64,000 nt of DNA, from positions 1,115,001 through 1,179,000 of the forward strand of contig JBAIAA010000506.1 of assembly GCA_037893245.1 (NCBI GenBank), in the 5' to 3' direction. This stretch comes from Crossaster papposus. Taxonomy: Eukaryota > Echinodermata > Asteroidea > Velatida > Solasteridae. Numbering within the stretch: the stretch's first letter is position 1; each line of letters starts with the position of its first letter. Shown in pieces: positions 12,025 through 24,631 of this stretch. Below the pieces are notes generated by a model. That model saw only the letters and a program-made list of their open reading frames with translations, did no database searches and was not told the DNA's origin. A program made the translations under genes and the position numbers.

Positions 12025-14009
12025 TTTTTCTCGAAATATATCTGAGCTGCGAGCCTCAACGTTGTTCGAGAATGAAGAGTCACTCACCAGCTCGACATCT
12101 GAGCCAAAATGTTGCCAAATTTCTCACTGGAACAAACCTAAACTGAGAGACTCATGCGTCAGGACACTGGCGGCATAGGCCTATGAGGCAATACACGTGT
12201 ACATACATACACATCAGAAAACATGGCTGCGAATGAGGATAATGTTCTCGACATATACCTGAGCTGCGAACCTCAACGTTGTTCGAGAATGAAGAGACAC
12301 TCACCAGCTCGACATCTGAGCCAAAATATTGCCAAATTTCTCACTGGAACAAACCTAAACTGAGAGACTCATGCGTCAGGACACTGGCGGCATATGCCTT
12401 TGTGGCACTACACGTGTACATACAAACACATCAGAAAACATGGCTGCGAATGAGGACATTTTTCTCGACATATATCTGAGCTGCGAGCCTCAACGTTGTT
12501 CGAGAATGAAGAGACACTCACCAGCTCGACATCCGAGCCAAAATATTGCCAAATTTCTCACTGGAAAAAAACCAAACTGAGAGACTCATGCGTCAGGATA
12601 CTGGTGGCATAAGCGTATGTGGCACTACACGTGTACATACAAACACATCAGAAAACATGGCTGCGAATGAGGACATTTTTCTCGACATATATCTGAGCTG
12701 CGAGCCTCAACGTTGTTCGAGAATGAAGAGACACTCACCAGCTCGACATCCGAGCCAAAATATTGCCAAATTTCTCACTGGAAAATAAACCAAACTGTGA
12801 GACTCATGCTTCTGGACACTGGCGACATGATAATGTTCTCGACATGTATCTGAGCTGCGAACCTCAACGTTGTTCGAGAATGAAGGGACACTCACCAGCT
12901 CGACATCTGAGCCAAAATGTTGCCAAATTTCTCACTGGAACAAACCTAAACTGAGAGACTCATGCGTCAGGACACTGGCGGCATAGGCCTATGAGGCAAT
13001 ACACGTGTACATACATACACATCAGAAAACATGGCTGCGAATGAGGACATTTTTCTCGACATATATCTGAGCTGCGAGCCTCAACGTTGTTCGAGAATAA
13101 AGAGACACTCACCAGCTCGTCATCCGAGCCAAAATATTGCCAAATTTCTCACTGGAAAATAAACCAAACTGTGAGACTCATGCTTCTGGACACTGGCGAC
13201 ATGATAATGTTCTCGACATGTATCTGAGCTGCGAACCTCAACGTTGTTCGAGAATGAAGGGACACTCACCAGCTCGACATCTGAGCCAAAATGTTGCCAA
13301 ATTTCTCACTGGAACAAACCTAAACTGAGAGACTCATGCGTCAGGACACTGGCGGCATAGGCCTATGAGGCAATACACGTGTACATACATACACATAAGA
13401 AAACATGGCTACGAATGAGGATAATTTTCTCGACATATATCTGAGCTGCGATCCTCAACGTTGTTCGATAATGAAGAGACACGCACCAGCTCGACATCCG
13501 AGCCAAAATATTTCCAAATTTCTCACTGGAAAAAACCCAAACTGTGAGACTCATACGTCAGGACACCTGCGGCATAGGCCTATGTGGCAATACACGTGTA
13601 CATACATACACATCAGAAAACATGGCTGCGAATGAGGATAATGTTCTCGAAATATATCTGAGCTGCGAACCTCAACGTTGTTCTAGAATGAAGAGACACT
13701 CACCAGCTCGACATCCGAGCCAAAATATTGTCAAATTTCTCACTGGAAAAAAACCCAAACTGTGAGACTCATGCTTCTGGACACTGGCGACATGATAATG
13801 TTCTCGACATGTATCTGAGCTGCGAACCTCAACGTTGTTCGAGAATGAAGGGACACTCACCAGCTCGACATTTGAGCCAAAATATTGCCAAATGTCTCAC
13901 TGGAACAAACCTAAACTGAGAGACTCATGCGTCAGGACACTGGCGGCATATGCCTATGTGGCAATACACGTATACATACATACACATAAGAAAACATGGC
14001 TGCGAATGA
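12025..14009 (+). repeat. Mosaic satellite I stretch with two 374-bp dimers
   Basis: Short monomers near 12,799 and 13,173 are 374 bp apart, giving a short-plus-full dimer also seen at about 157/531 and 3,387/3,761. Pieces of this stretch resemble the 4.0-kb and 7.5-kb regions (ggctacgaatgaggataatt, gtcaggacacctgcgg) and the 10.3-kb region (aatattgtcaaatttc). I see no clean longer period inside it. Confidence 0.7.
12799..12954 (+). repeat. Representative short (about 157-bp) satellite I monomer
   Basis: Here ggcgacat joins directly to gataatgttctcgac. The full-length unit has about 61 bp between these points, including both palindromes and the acatggctgcgaatgag segment. The short form carries linked markers: aaaataaaccaaactgtgag upstream, gcttctgg or gctcctgg instead of gcgtcagg, catgtatctg, and often aatgaaggga. 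All short copies share the same junction, so one founding deletion has been spread by amplification. I count about 62, none between roughly 52,700 and 55,815. Confidence 0.93.
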
Positions 14010-16053
14010 GGATAATTTTCTCGACATATATCTGAGCTGCGAGCCTCAACGTTGTTCGAAAATGAAGAGACACTCACCAGCTCAACATCAGAGCCAAAAT
14101 ATTACCACATTTCTCACTGGAAACAACCCAAACTGAGAGACTCATGCGTCAGGATACTGGCGGCATAGGCCTATGTGGCAATACACGTGTACATACATAC
14201 ACATCAGAAAACATGGCTGCGAATGAGGATAATGTTCTCGACATATATCTGAGCTGCAAACCTAAACGTTGTTCGAGAATGAAGAGACACTCACCAGCTC
14301 GACATCTGAGCCAAAATATTGCCAAATTTCTCACTGGAACAAACCTAAACTGAGAAACTCATGCGTCAGGACACTGGCGGCATATGCCTATGTGGCACTA
14401 CACGTGTACATACAAACATATTAGAAAACATGGCTGCGAATGAGGATATTTTTCTCGAAATATATCTGAGCTGCGAGCCTCAACGTTGTTCGAGAATGAA
14501 GAGACACTCACCAGCTCGACATCCGAGCCAAAATATTGCCAAATTTCTCACTGGAAAAAACCCAAACTGAGAGACTCATGCGTCAGGATACTGGCGGCAT
14601 AGGCCTATGTGGCAATACACGTGTACATACATACACATCAGAAAATATGGCTACGAATCTGGATAATGTTCTCGACATATATCTGAGCTGCGAGCCTCAA
14701 CGTTGTTGGAGAATGAAGAGACACTCACCAGCTCGACATCCGAGCCAAAATATTGCCAAATTTCTCACTGGAAAATAAACCAAACTGTGAGACTCATGCT
14801 TCTGGACACTGGCGACATGATAGTGTTCTCGACATGTATCTGAGCTGCGAACCTCAACGTTGTTCGAGAATGAAGGGACACTCACCAGCTCGACATCTGA
14901 GCCAAAATGTTGCCAAATTTCTCACTGGAACAAACCTAAAATGAGAGACTCATGCGTCAGGACACTGGCGGCATATGCCTATGTGGCAATACACGTGTAC
15001 ATACAAACACATCAGAAAACATGGCTGCGAAGGAGGATAATTTTCTCGACATATATCTGAGCTGCGAGCCTCAACGTTGTTCGAAAATGAAGAGACACTC
15101 ACCAGCTCAACATCAGAGCCAAAATATTACCACATTTCTCACTGGAAACAACCCAAACTGAGAGACTCATGCGTCAGGATACTGGCGGCATAGGCCTATG
15201 TGGCAATACACGTGTACATACATACATATCAGAAAACATGGCTGCGAATGAGGATAATGTTCTCGACATATATCTGAGCTGCGAACCTCAACGTTGTTCG
15301 AGAATGAAGAGACACTCACCAGCTCGACATCTGAGCCAAAATATTGCCAAATTTCTCACTGGAACAAACCTAAACTGAGAAACTCATGCGTCAGGACACT
15401 GGCGGCATATGCCTATGTGGCACTACACGTGTACATACAAACACATTAGAAAACATGGCTGCGAATGAGGATATTTTTCTCGAAATATATCTGAGCTGCG
15501 AGCCTCAACGTTGTTCGAGAATGAAGAGACACTCACCAGCTCGACATCCGAGCCAAAATATTGCCAAATTTCTCACTGGAAAAAACCCAAACTGAGAGAC
15601 TCATGCGTCAGGATACTGGCGGCATAGGCCTATGTGGCAATACACGTGTACATACATACACATCAGAAAATATGGCTACGAATCTGGATAATGTTCTCGA
15701 CATATATCTGAGCTGCGAGCCTCAACGTTGTTGGAGAATGAAGAGACACTCACCAGCTCGACATCCGAGCCAAAATATTGCCAAATTTCTCACTGGAAAA
15801 TAAACCAAACTGTGAGACTCATGCTTCTGGACACTGGCGACATGATAGTGTTCTCGACATGTATCTGAGCTGCGAACCTCAACGTTGTTCGAGAATGAAG
15901 GGACACTCACCAGCTCGACATCTGAGCCAAAATGTTGCCAAATTTCTCACTGGAACAAACCTAAAATGAGAGACTCATGCGTCAGGACACTGGCGGCATA
16001 TGCCTATGTGGCAATACACGTGTACATACAAACACATCAGAAAACATGGCTGC
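14010..16053 (+). repeat. 1,025-bp pentamer, two tandem copies
   Basis: Offset 1,025 links about 14,010-15,028 to about 15,035-16,053. Shared markers are attaccacatttctc, ctcgaaatatatctgag, gaaaatatggctacgaatct, gttgttggagaatg, gacatgatagtgttc and aacctaaaatgagag. Copy-specific changes include ctgcaaacctaaacg at 14,255 and gcgaaggaggataat at 15,027. Confidence 0.9.
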
Positions 16054-17454
16054 GAATGAGGATATTTTTCTCGACATATACCTGAGCTGCGAGCCTCAAC
16101 GTTGTTCGAGAATGAAGAGACACTCACCAGCTCGACATCCGAGCCAAAATATTGCCAAATTTCTCACTGGAACAAACCTAAACTGAGAGACTCATGCGTC
16201 AGAACACTGGCGACATATGCCTATGTGGCACTACACGTGTACATACAAACACATCAGAAAACATGGCTGCGAATGAGGATATTTTTCTCGACATATATCT
16301 GAGCTGCGAGCCTCAACGTTGTTCGAGAATGAAGAGACACTTACCAGCTCGACATCCGAGCCAAAATATTGCCAAATTTCTCACTGGAAAATAAACCAAA
16401 CTGTGAGACTCATGCTCCTGGATACTGGCGACATGATAATGTTCTCGACATGTATCTGAGCTGCGAACCTCAACGTTGTTCGAGAATGAAGAGACACTCA
16501 CCAGCTCGACATCCGAGCCAAAATATTGCCAAATTTCTCACTGAAAAAAAACCAAACTGAGAGACTCATGCGTCAGGATACTGGCGGCATAGGCCTATGT
16601 GGCGATACACGTGTACATACATACACATCAGAAAATATGGCTACGAATCTGGATAATGTTCTCGACATATATCTGAGCTGCGAGCCTCAACGTTGTTGGA
16701 GAATGAAGAGACACTCACCAGCTCGACATCCGAGCCAAAATATTGCCAAATTTCTCACTGGAAAATAAACCAAACTGTGAGACTCATGCTTCTGGACACT
16801 GGCGACATGATGGTGTTCTCGACATGTATCTGAGCTGCGAACCTCAACGTTGTTCGAGAATGAAGGGACACTCACCAGCTCGACATCTGAGCCAAAATGT
16901 TGCCAAATTTCTCACTGGAACAAACCTAAAATGAGAGACTCATGCGTCAGGACACTGGCGGCATATGCCTATGTGGCAATACACGTGTACATACAAACAC
17001 ATCAGAAAACATGGCTGCGAATGAGGATATTTTTCTCGACATATATCTGAGCTGCGAGCCTCAACGTTGTTCGAGAATGAAGAGACACTCACCAGCTCGA
17101 CATCCGAGCCAAAATATTGCCAAATTTCTCACTGGAACAAACCTAAACTGAGAGACTCATGCGTCAGAACACTGGCGACATATGCCTATGTGGCACTACA
17201 CGTGTACATACAAACACATCAGAAAACATGGCTGCGAATGAGGATATTTTTCTCGACATATATCTGAGCTGCGAGCCTCAACGTTGTTCGAGAATGAAGA
17301 GACACTTACCAGCTCGACATCCGAGCCAAAATATTGCCAAATTTCTCACTGGAAAATAAACCAAACTGTGAGACTCATGCTCCTGGATACTGGCGACATG
17401 ATAATGTTCTCGACATGTATCTGAGCTGCGAACCTCAACGTTGTTCGAGAATGA
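15595..17454 (+). repeat. 965-bp pentamer, two tandem copies
   Basis: Three full-length and two short monomers repeat at offset 965. Markers are gaatctggataatg, gacatgatagtg or gacatgatggtg, gcgtcagaacactggcgac and gctcctggatactgg. The copies part near 16,489/17,454 (aatgaagagacac against aatgaaggaacac). This pair is nested inside the 2,149-bp repeat. Confidence 0.85.
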
Positions 17455-20400
17455 AGGAACACTCACCAGCTCGACATCTGAGCCAAAATGTTGCCAAATT
17501 TCTCACTGGAACAAACCTAAACTGAGAGACTCATGCGTCAGGACACTGGCGGCATATGCCTATGTTTCAATACACGTGTACATACAAACACATCAGAAAA
17601 CATGGCTGCGAATGAGGATATTTTTATCGACATATATCTGAGCTGCGAGCCTCAACGTTGTTCGAGAATGAAGAGACACTCACCAGCTCGACATCCGAGC
17701 CAAAATATTGCAAAATTTCTCACTGGAAAAAAAAACCAAACTGAGAGACTCATGCGTCAGGATACTGGCGGCATAGGCCTATGTGGCAATACACGTGTAA
17801 ATACATACACATCAGAAAACATGACTGCGAATGAGGATAATGTTCTCGACATATATCTGAGCTGCGAACCTCAACGTTGTTCGAGAATATAGAGACACTC
17901 ACCAGCTCGACATCTGAGCCAAAATATTGCCAAATTTCTCACTGGAACAAACCTAAACTGAGAGACTCGTGCGTCAGAACACTGGCGACATATGCCTATG
18001 TGGCTCTACACGTGTACATACCAACACATCAGCAAACATGGCTGCGAATGAGGATATTTTTCTCGACATATATCTGAGCTGCGAGCCTCAACGTTGTTCG
18101 AGAATGAAGATAAACTTACCAGCTCGACATCCGAGCCAAAATATTGCCAAATTTCTCACTGGAAAATAAACCAAACTGTGAGACTCATGCTCCTGGACAC
18201 TGGCGACATGATAATGTTCTCGACATGTATCTGAGCTGCGAACCTCAAAGTTGTTCGAGAATGAAGAGACACTCACCAGCTCGACATCTGAGCCAAAATA
18301 TTGCCAAATTTCTCACTGGAACAAACCTAAACTGAGAGACTCATGCCTCAGGACACTGGCGGCATATGCCTTTGTGGCACTACACGTGTACATACAAACA
18401 CATCAGAAAACATGGCTGCGAATGAGGATATTTTTCTCGACATATATCTGAGCTGCGAGCCTCAACGTTGTTCGAGAATGAAGAGACACTTACCAGCTCG
18501 ACATCCGAGCCAAAATATTGCCAAATTTCTCACTGGAAAATAAACCAAACTGTGAGACTCATGCTCCTGGATACTGGCGACATGATAATGTTCTCGACAT
18601 GTATCTGAGCTGCGAACCTCAACGTTGTTCGAGAATGAAGAGACACTCACCAGCTCGACATCCGAGCCAAAATATTGCCAAATTTCTCACTGAAAAAAAA
18701 CCAAACTGAGAGACTCATGCGTCAGGATACTGGCGGCATAGGCCTATGTGGCGATACACGTGTACATACATACACATCAGAAAATATGGCTACGAATCTG
18801 GATAATGTTCTCGACATATATCTGAGCTGCGAGCCTCAACGTTGTTGGAGAATGAAGAGACACTCACCAGCTCGACATCCGAGCCAAAATATTGCCAAAT
18901 TTCTCACTGGAAAATAAACCAAACTGTGAGACTCATGCTTCTGGACACTGGCGACATGATGGTGTTCTCGACATGTATCTGAGCTGCGAACCTCAACGTT
19001 GTTCGAGAATGAAGGGACACTCACCAGCTCGACATCTGAGCCAAAATGTTGCCAAATTTCTCACTGGAACAAACCTAAAATGAGAGACTCATGCGTCAGG
19101 ACACTGGCGGCATATGCCTATGTGGCAATACACGTGTACATACAAACACATCAGAAAACATGGCTGCGAATGAGGATATTTTTCTCGACATATATCTGAG
19201 CTGCGAGCCTCAACGTTGTTCGAGAATGAAGAGACACTCACCAGCTCGACATCCGAGCCAAAATATTGCCAAATTTCTCACTGGAACAAACCTAAACTGA
19301 GAGACTCATGCGTCAGAACACTGGCGACATATGCCTATGTGGCACTACACGTGTACATACAAACACATCAGAAAACATGGCTGCGAATGAGGATATTTTT
19401 CTCGACATATATCTGAGCTGCGAGCCTCAACGTTGTTCGAGAATGAAGAGACACTTACCAGCTCGACATCCGAGCCAAAATATTGCCAAATTTCTCACTG
19501 GAAAATAAACCAAACTGTGAGACTCATGCTCCTGGATACTGGCGACATGATAATGTTCTCGACATGTATCTGAGCTGCGAACCTCAACGTTGTTCGAGAA
19601 TGAAGGAACACTCACCAGCTCGACATCTGAGCCAAAATGTTGCCAAATTTCTCACTGGAACAAACCTAAACTGAGAGACTCATGCGTCAGGACACTGGCG
19701 GCATATGCCTATGTTTCAATACACGTGTACATACAAACACATCAGAAAACATGGCTGCGAATGAGGATATTTTTATCGACATATATCTGAGCTGCGAGCC
19801 TCAACGTTGTTCGAGAATGAAGAGACACTCACCAGCTCGACATCCGAGCCAAAATATTGCAAAATTTCTCACTGGAAAAAAAAACCAAACTGAGAGACTC
19901 ATGCGTCAGGATACTGGCGGCATAGGCCTATGTGGCAATACACGTGTAAATACATACACATCAGAAAACATGACTGCGAATGAGGATAATGTTCTCGACA
20001 TATATCTGAGCTGCGAACCTCAACGTTGTTCGAGAATATAGAGACACTCACCAGCTCGACATCTGAGCCAAAATATTGCCAAATTTCTCACTGGAACAAA
20101 CCTAAACTGAGAGACTCGTGCGTCAGAACACTGGCGACATATGCCTATGTGGCTCTACACGTGTACATACCAACACATCAGCAAACATGGCTGCGAATGA
20201 GGATATTTTTCTCGACATATATCTGAGCTGCGAGCCTCAACGTTGTTCGAGAATGAAGATAAACTTACCAGCTCGACATCCGAGCCAAAATATTGCCAAA
20301 TTTCTCACTGGAAAATAAACCAAACTGTGAGACTCATGCTCCTGGACACTGGCGACATGATAATGTTCTCGACATGTATCTGAGCTGCGAACCTCAAAGT

Positions 20401-20657
20401 TGTTCGAGAATGAAGAGACACTCACCAGCTCGACATCTGAGCCAAAATATTGCCAAATTTCTCACTGGAACAAACCTAAACTGAGAGACTCATGCCTCAG
20501 GACACTGGCGGCATATGCCTTTGTGGCACTACACGTGTACATACAAACACATCAGAAAACATGGCTGCGAATGAGGATATTTTTCTCGACATATATCTGA
20601 GCTGCGAGCCTCAACGTTGTTCGAGAATGAAGAGACACTTACCAGCTCGACATCCGA
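16226..20657 (+). repeat. 2,149-bp higher-order repeat, two tandem copies
   Basis: Copy 1 (about 16,226-18,374) and copy 2 (about 18,375-20,523, continuing to 20,657) agree through many private changes: tatgtttcaatacacg, acgtgtaaatacatac, aacatgactgcg, gagaatatagagac, gactcgtgcg, accaacacatcagcaaac, aagataaacttacc and cctcaaagttg. Exchange points are visible at ctatgtgg/ctttgtgg on the left and ccgagcc/ccgatcc on the right. Confidence 0.93.
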
Positions 20658-22412
20658 TCCAAAATGTTGCCAAATTTCTTACTGGAACAAACCTAAACTG
20701 AGAGACTCATGCGTCAGGACACTGGCGGCATATGCCTATGTGGCAATACACGTGTACATACAAACACATCAGAAAACATGGCTGCGAATGAGGATATTTT
20801 TCTCGACATATATCTGAGCAGCGAACCTCAACGTTGTTCGATAATGAAGAGACACTCACCCGCTGGACATCTGAGCCAAAATATTGCCAAATTTCTCACT
20901 GGAACAAACCTAAACTGAGAGACTCATGCGTCAGGACACTGGCGGCATATGCCTTTGTGGCACTACACGTGTACATACAAACACATCAGAAAACATGGCT
21001 GCGAATGAGGATATTTTTCTCGACATATATCTGAGCTGCGAGCCTCAACGTTGTTCGAGAATGAAGAGACACTTACCAGCTCGACATCCGAGCCAAAATA
21101 TTGCCAAATTTCCCACTGGAAAAAACCCAAACTGAGAGACTCATGCGTCAGGATACTGGCGGCATAGGCCTATGTGGCAATACACGTGTACATACATACA
21201 CATCAGAAAACATGGCTGCGAATGAGGATATTTTTCTCGACATATATCTGAGCTGCGAACCTCAACGTTGTTCGAGAATGAAGAGACACTCACCCGCTCG
21301 ACATCTGAGCCAAAATATTTCCAAATTTCTCACTGGAACAAACCTAAACTGAGAGACTCATGCGTCAGGACACTGGCGGCATATGCCTATGTGGCAATAC
21401 ACGTGTACATACAAACACATCAGAAAACATGGCTGCGAATGAGGATATTTTTCTCGACATATATCTGAGCAGCAAACCTCAACGTTGTTCGATAATGAAG
21501 AGACACTCACCCGCTCGACATCTGAGCCAAAATATTGCCAAATTTCTCACTGGAACAAACCTAAACTGAGAGACTCATGCGTCAGGACACTGGCGGCATA
21601 TGCCTATGTGGCAATACACGTGTACATACATACACATCAGAAAACATGGCTACGAATGAGGATAATGTTCTCGACATATATCTGAGCTGCGAGCCTCAAC
21701 GTTGTTGGAGAATGAAGAGACACTCACCAGCTCGACATCCGAGCCAAAATATTGCCAAATTTCTCACTGGAAAATAATCCAAACTGTGAGACTCATGCTT
21801 CTCGACACTGGCGACATGATAATGTTCTCGACATGTATCTGAGCTGCGAACCTCAACGTTGTTCGAGAATGAAGGGACACTCACCAGCTCGACATCTGAG
21901 CCAAAATGTTGCCAAATTTCTCACTGGAACAAACCTAAACTGAGAGACTCATGCGTCAGGACACTGGCGGCATATGCCTATGTGGCACTACACGTGTACA
22001 TACAAACACATCAGAAAACATGGCTGCGAATGAGGATATTTTTCTCGACATATATCTGAGCTGCGAGCCTCAACGTTGTTCGAGAATGAAGAGACACTTA
22101 CCAGCTCGACATCCGAGCCAAAATATTGCCAAATTTCTCAATGGAAAAAACCCAAACTGAGAGACTCATGCGTCAGGATATTGGCGGCATAGGCCTATGT
22201 GGCAATACACGTGTACATACATACACATCAGAAAACATGGCTGCGAATGAGGATAATGTTCTCGACATATATCTGAGCTGCGAACCTCAACGTTGTTCGA
22301 GAATGAAGAGACACTCACCAGCTGGACATCTGAGCCAAAATATTGCCAAATTTCTCACTGGAACAAACCTAAACTGAGAGACTCATGCGTCAGAACACTG
22401 GCGACATATGCC
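20658..22412 (+). repeat. Satellite I run where the tgagcagcg monomer family first appears
   Basis: Mostly 217-bp monomers with one short copy near 21,790. The family marked by ctgagcagcg, cgataatgaagag and ctcacccgctcg is first seen in this stretch (20,8xx and 21,4xx). It then recurs until about 46.9 kb, with a related form to 54 kb. No longer period stands out here. Confidence 0.75.
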
Positions 22413-23185
22413 TATGTGGCACTACACGTGTACATACAAACACATCAGAAAACATGGCTGCGAATGAGGATATTTTTCTCGACATATATCTGAGCTGCGA
22501 GCCTCAACGTTGTTCGAGAATGAAGAGACACTTACCAGCTGGACATCAGAGCCAAAATATTGCCAAATTTCTCACTGGAAAATAAACCAAACTATGAGAC
22601 TCATGCTCCTGGACACTGGCGACATGATAATGTTCTCGACATGTATCTGAGCTGCGAACCTCAACGTTGTTCGAGAATGAAGGGACACTCACCAGCTCGA
22701 CATCTGAGCCAAAATGTTGCCAAATTTCTCACTGGAACAAACCTAAACTGAGAGACTCATGCGTCAGGACACTGGCGGCATATGCCTATGTGGCAATACA
22801 CGTGTACATACAAACACATCAGAAAACATGGCTGCGAATGAGGATATTTTTCTCGACATATATCTGAGCTGCGAGCCTCAACGTTGTTCGAGAATGAAGA
22901 GACACTCACCAGCTCGACATCCGAGCCAAAATATTGCCAAATTTCTCACTGGAAAAAACCCAAACTGAGAGACTCATGCGTCAGGATACTGGCGGCATAG
23001 GCCTATGTGGCACTACATGTGTACATACAAACACATCAGAAAACATGGCTGCGAATGAGGAAATTTTTCTCGACATATATCTGAGCTGCGAGCCTCAACG
23101 TTGTTCGAGAATGAAGAGACACTCACCAGCTCGACATCCGAGCCAAAATATTGCTAAATTTCTCACTGGAAAAAACCCAAACTGA

Positions 23186-23402
23186 GAGACTCATGCGTCA
23201 GGATACTGGCGGCATAGGCCTATGTGGCACTACACGTGTACATACAAACACATCAGAAAACATGGCTGCGAATGAGGACATTTTTCTCGACATATATCTG
23301 AGCTGCGAGCCTCAACGTTGTTCGAGAATGAAGAGACACTCACCAGCTCGACATCCGAGCCAAAATATTGCCAAATTTCTCACTGGAAAAAACCCAAACT
23401 GA
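23186..23402 (+). repeat. Representative full-length 217-bp satellite I monomer
   Basis: This is one clean monomer within a run of identical-length units. It contains the perfect 12-bp palindrome cataggcctatg, the perfect 10-bp palindrome tacacgtgta, a short tacatacaaacacatc tract, acATGGctgcg in a strong translation-start context, and cctcaacgttgttcgag. It ends with aaaaaacccaaactga. Adjacent starts at 22,969, 23,186 and 23,403 fix the 217-bp period. Confidence 0.95.
23213..23240. promoter_or_regulatory. Paired palindromes of the full-length monomer (cataggcctatg and tacacgtgta)
   Basis: Two perfect palindromes lie 6 bp apart: a 12-mer centred on aggcct and a 10-mer centred on the E-box/G-box core CACGTG. 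The CACGTG palindrome recurs in most full-length monomers; occasional copies read cacatg, catgtg or cgtata. The 12-mer alternates with the non-palindromic catatgcctatg and catatgcctttg. Both elements are missing from every short monomer. CACGTG is the known core of bHLH and plant bZIP sites; binding here is only a possibility. Confidence 0.4.
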
Positions 23403-24631
23403 GAGACTCATGCGTCAGGATACTGGCGGCATAGGCCTATGTGGCACTACACGTGTACATACAAACACATCAGAAAACATGGCTGCGAATGAGGATATTT
23501 TTCTCGACATATATCTGAGCTGCGAACCTCAACGTTGTTCAAGAATGAAGAGACACTCACCCGCTCGACATCTGAGCCAAAATATTTCCAAATTTCTCAC
23601 TGGAACAAACCTAAACTGAGAGACTCATGCGTCAGGACACTGGCGGCATATGCCTATGTGGCAATACACGTGTACATACAAACACATCAGAAAACATGGC
23701 TGCGAATGAGGATAATTTTCTCGACATATATCTGAGCAGCGAACCTCAACGTTGTTCGATAATGAAGAGACACTCACCCGCTCGACATCTGAGCCAAAAT
23801 ATTGCCAAATTTCTCACTGGAACAAACCTAAACTGAGAGACTCATGCGTCAGGACACTGGCGGCATATGCCTATGTGGCAATACACGTGTACATACAAAC
23901 ACATCAGAAAACATGGCTGCGAATGAGGATAATTTTCTCGACATATATCTGAGCAGCGAACCTCAACGTTGTTCGATAATGAAGAGACACTCACCCGCTC
24001 GACATCTGAGCCAAAATATTGCCAAATTTCTCACTGGAACAAACCTAAACTGAGAGACTCATGCGTCAGGACACTGGCGGCATATGCCTTTGTGGCACTA
24101 CACGTGTACATACAAACACATCAGAAAACATGGCTGCGAATGAGGATATTTTTCTCGACATATATCTGAGCTGCGAGCCTCAACGTTGTTCGAGAATGAA
24201 GAGACACTTACCAGCTGGACATTAGAGCCAAAATATTGCCAAATTTCTCACTGGAAAATAAACCAAACTGTGAGACTCATGCTCCTGGACACTGGCGACA
24301 TGATAATGTTCTCGACATGTATCTGAGCTGCGAACCTCAACGTTGTTCGAGAATGAAGGGACACTCACCAGCTCGACATCTGAGCCAAAATGTTGCCAAA
24401 TTTCTCACTGGAACAAACCTAAACTGAGAGACTCATGCGTCAGGACACTGGCGGCATATGCCTATGTGGCAATACACGTGTACATACAAACACATCAGAA
24501 AACATGGCTGCGAATGAGGATATTTTTCTCGACATATATCTGAGCTGCGAGCCTCAACGTTGTTCGAGAATGAAAAGACACTCACCAGCTCGACATCCGA
24601 GCCAAAATATTGCCAAATTTCTCACTGGAAA

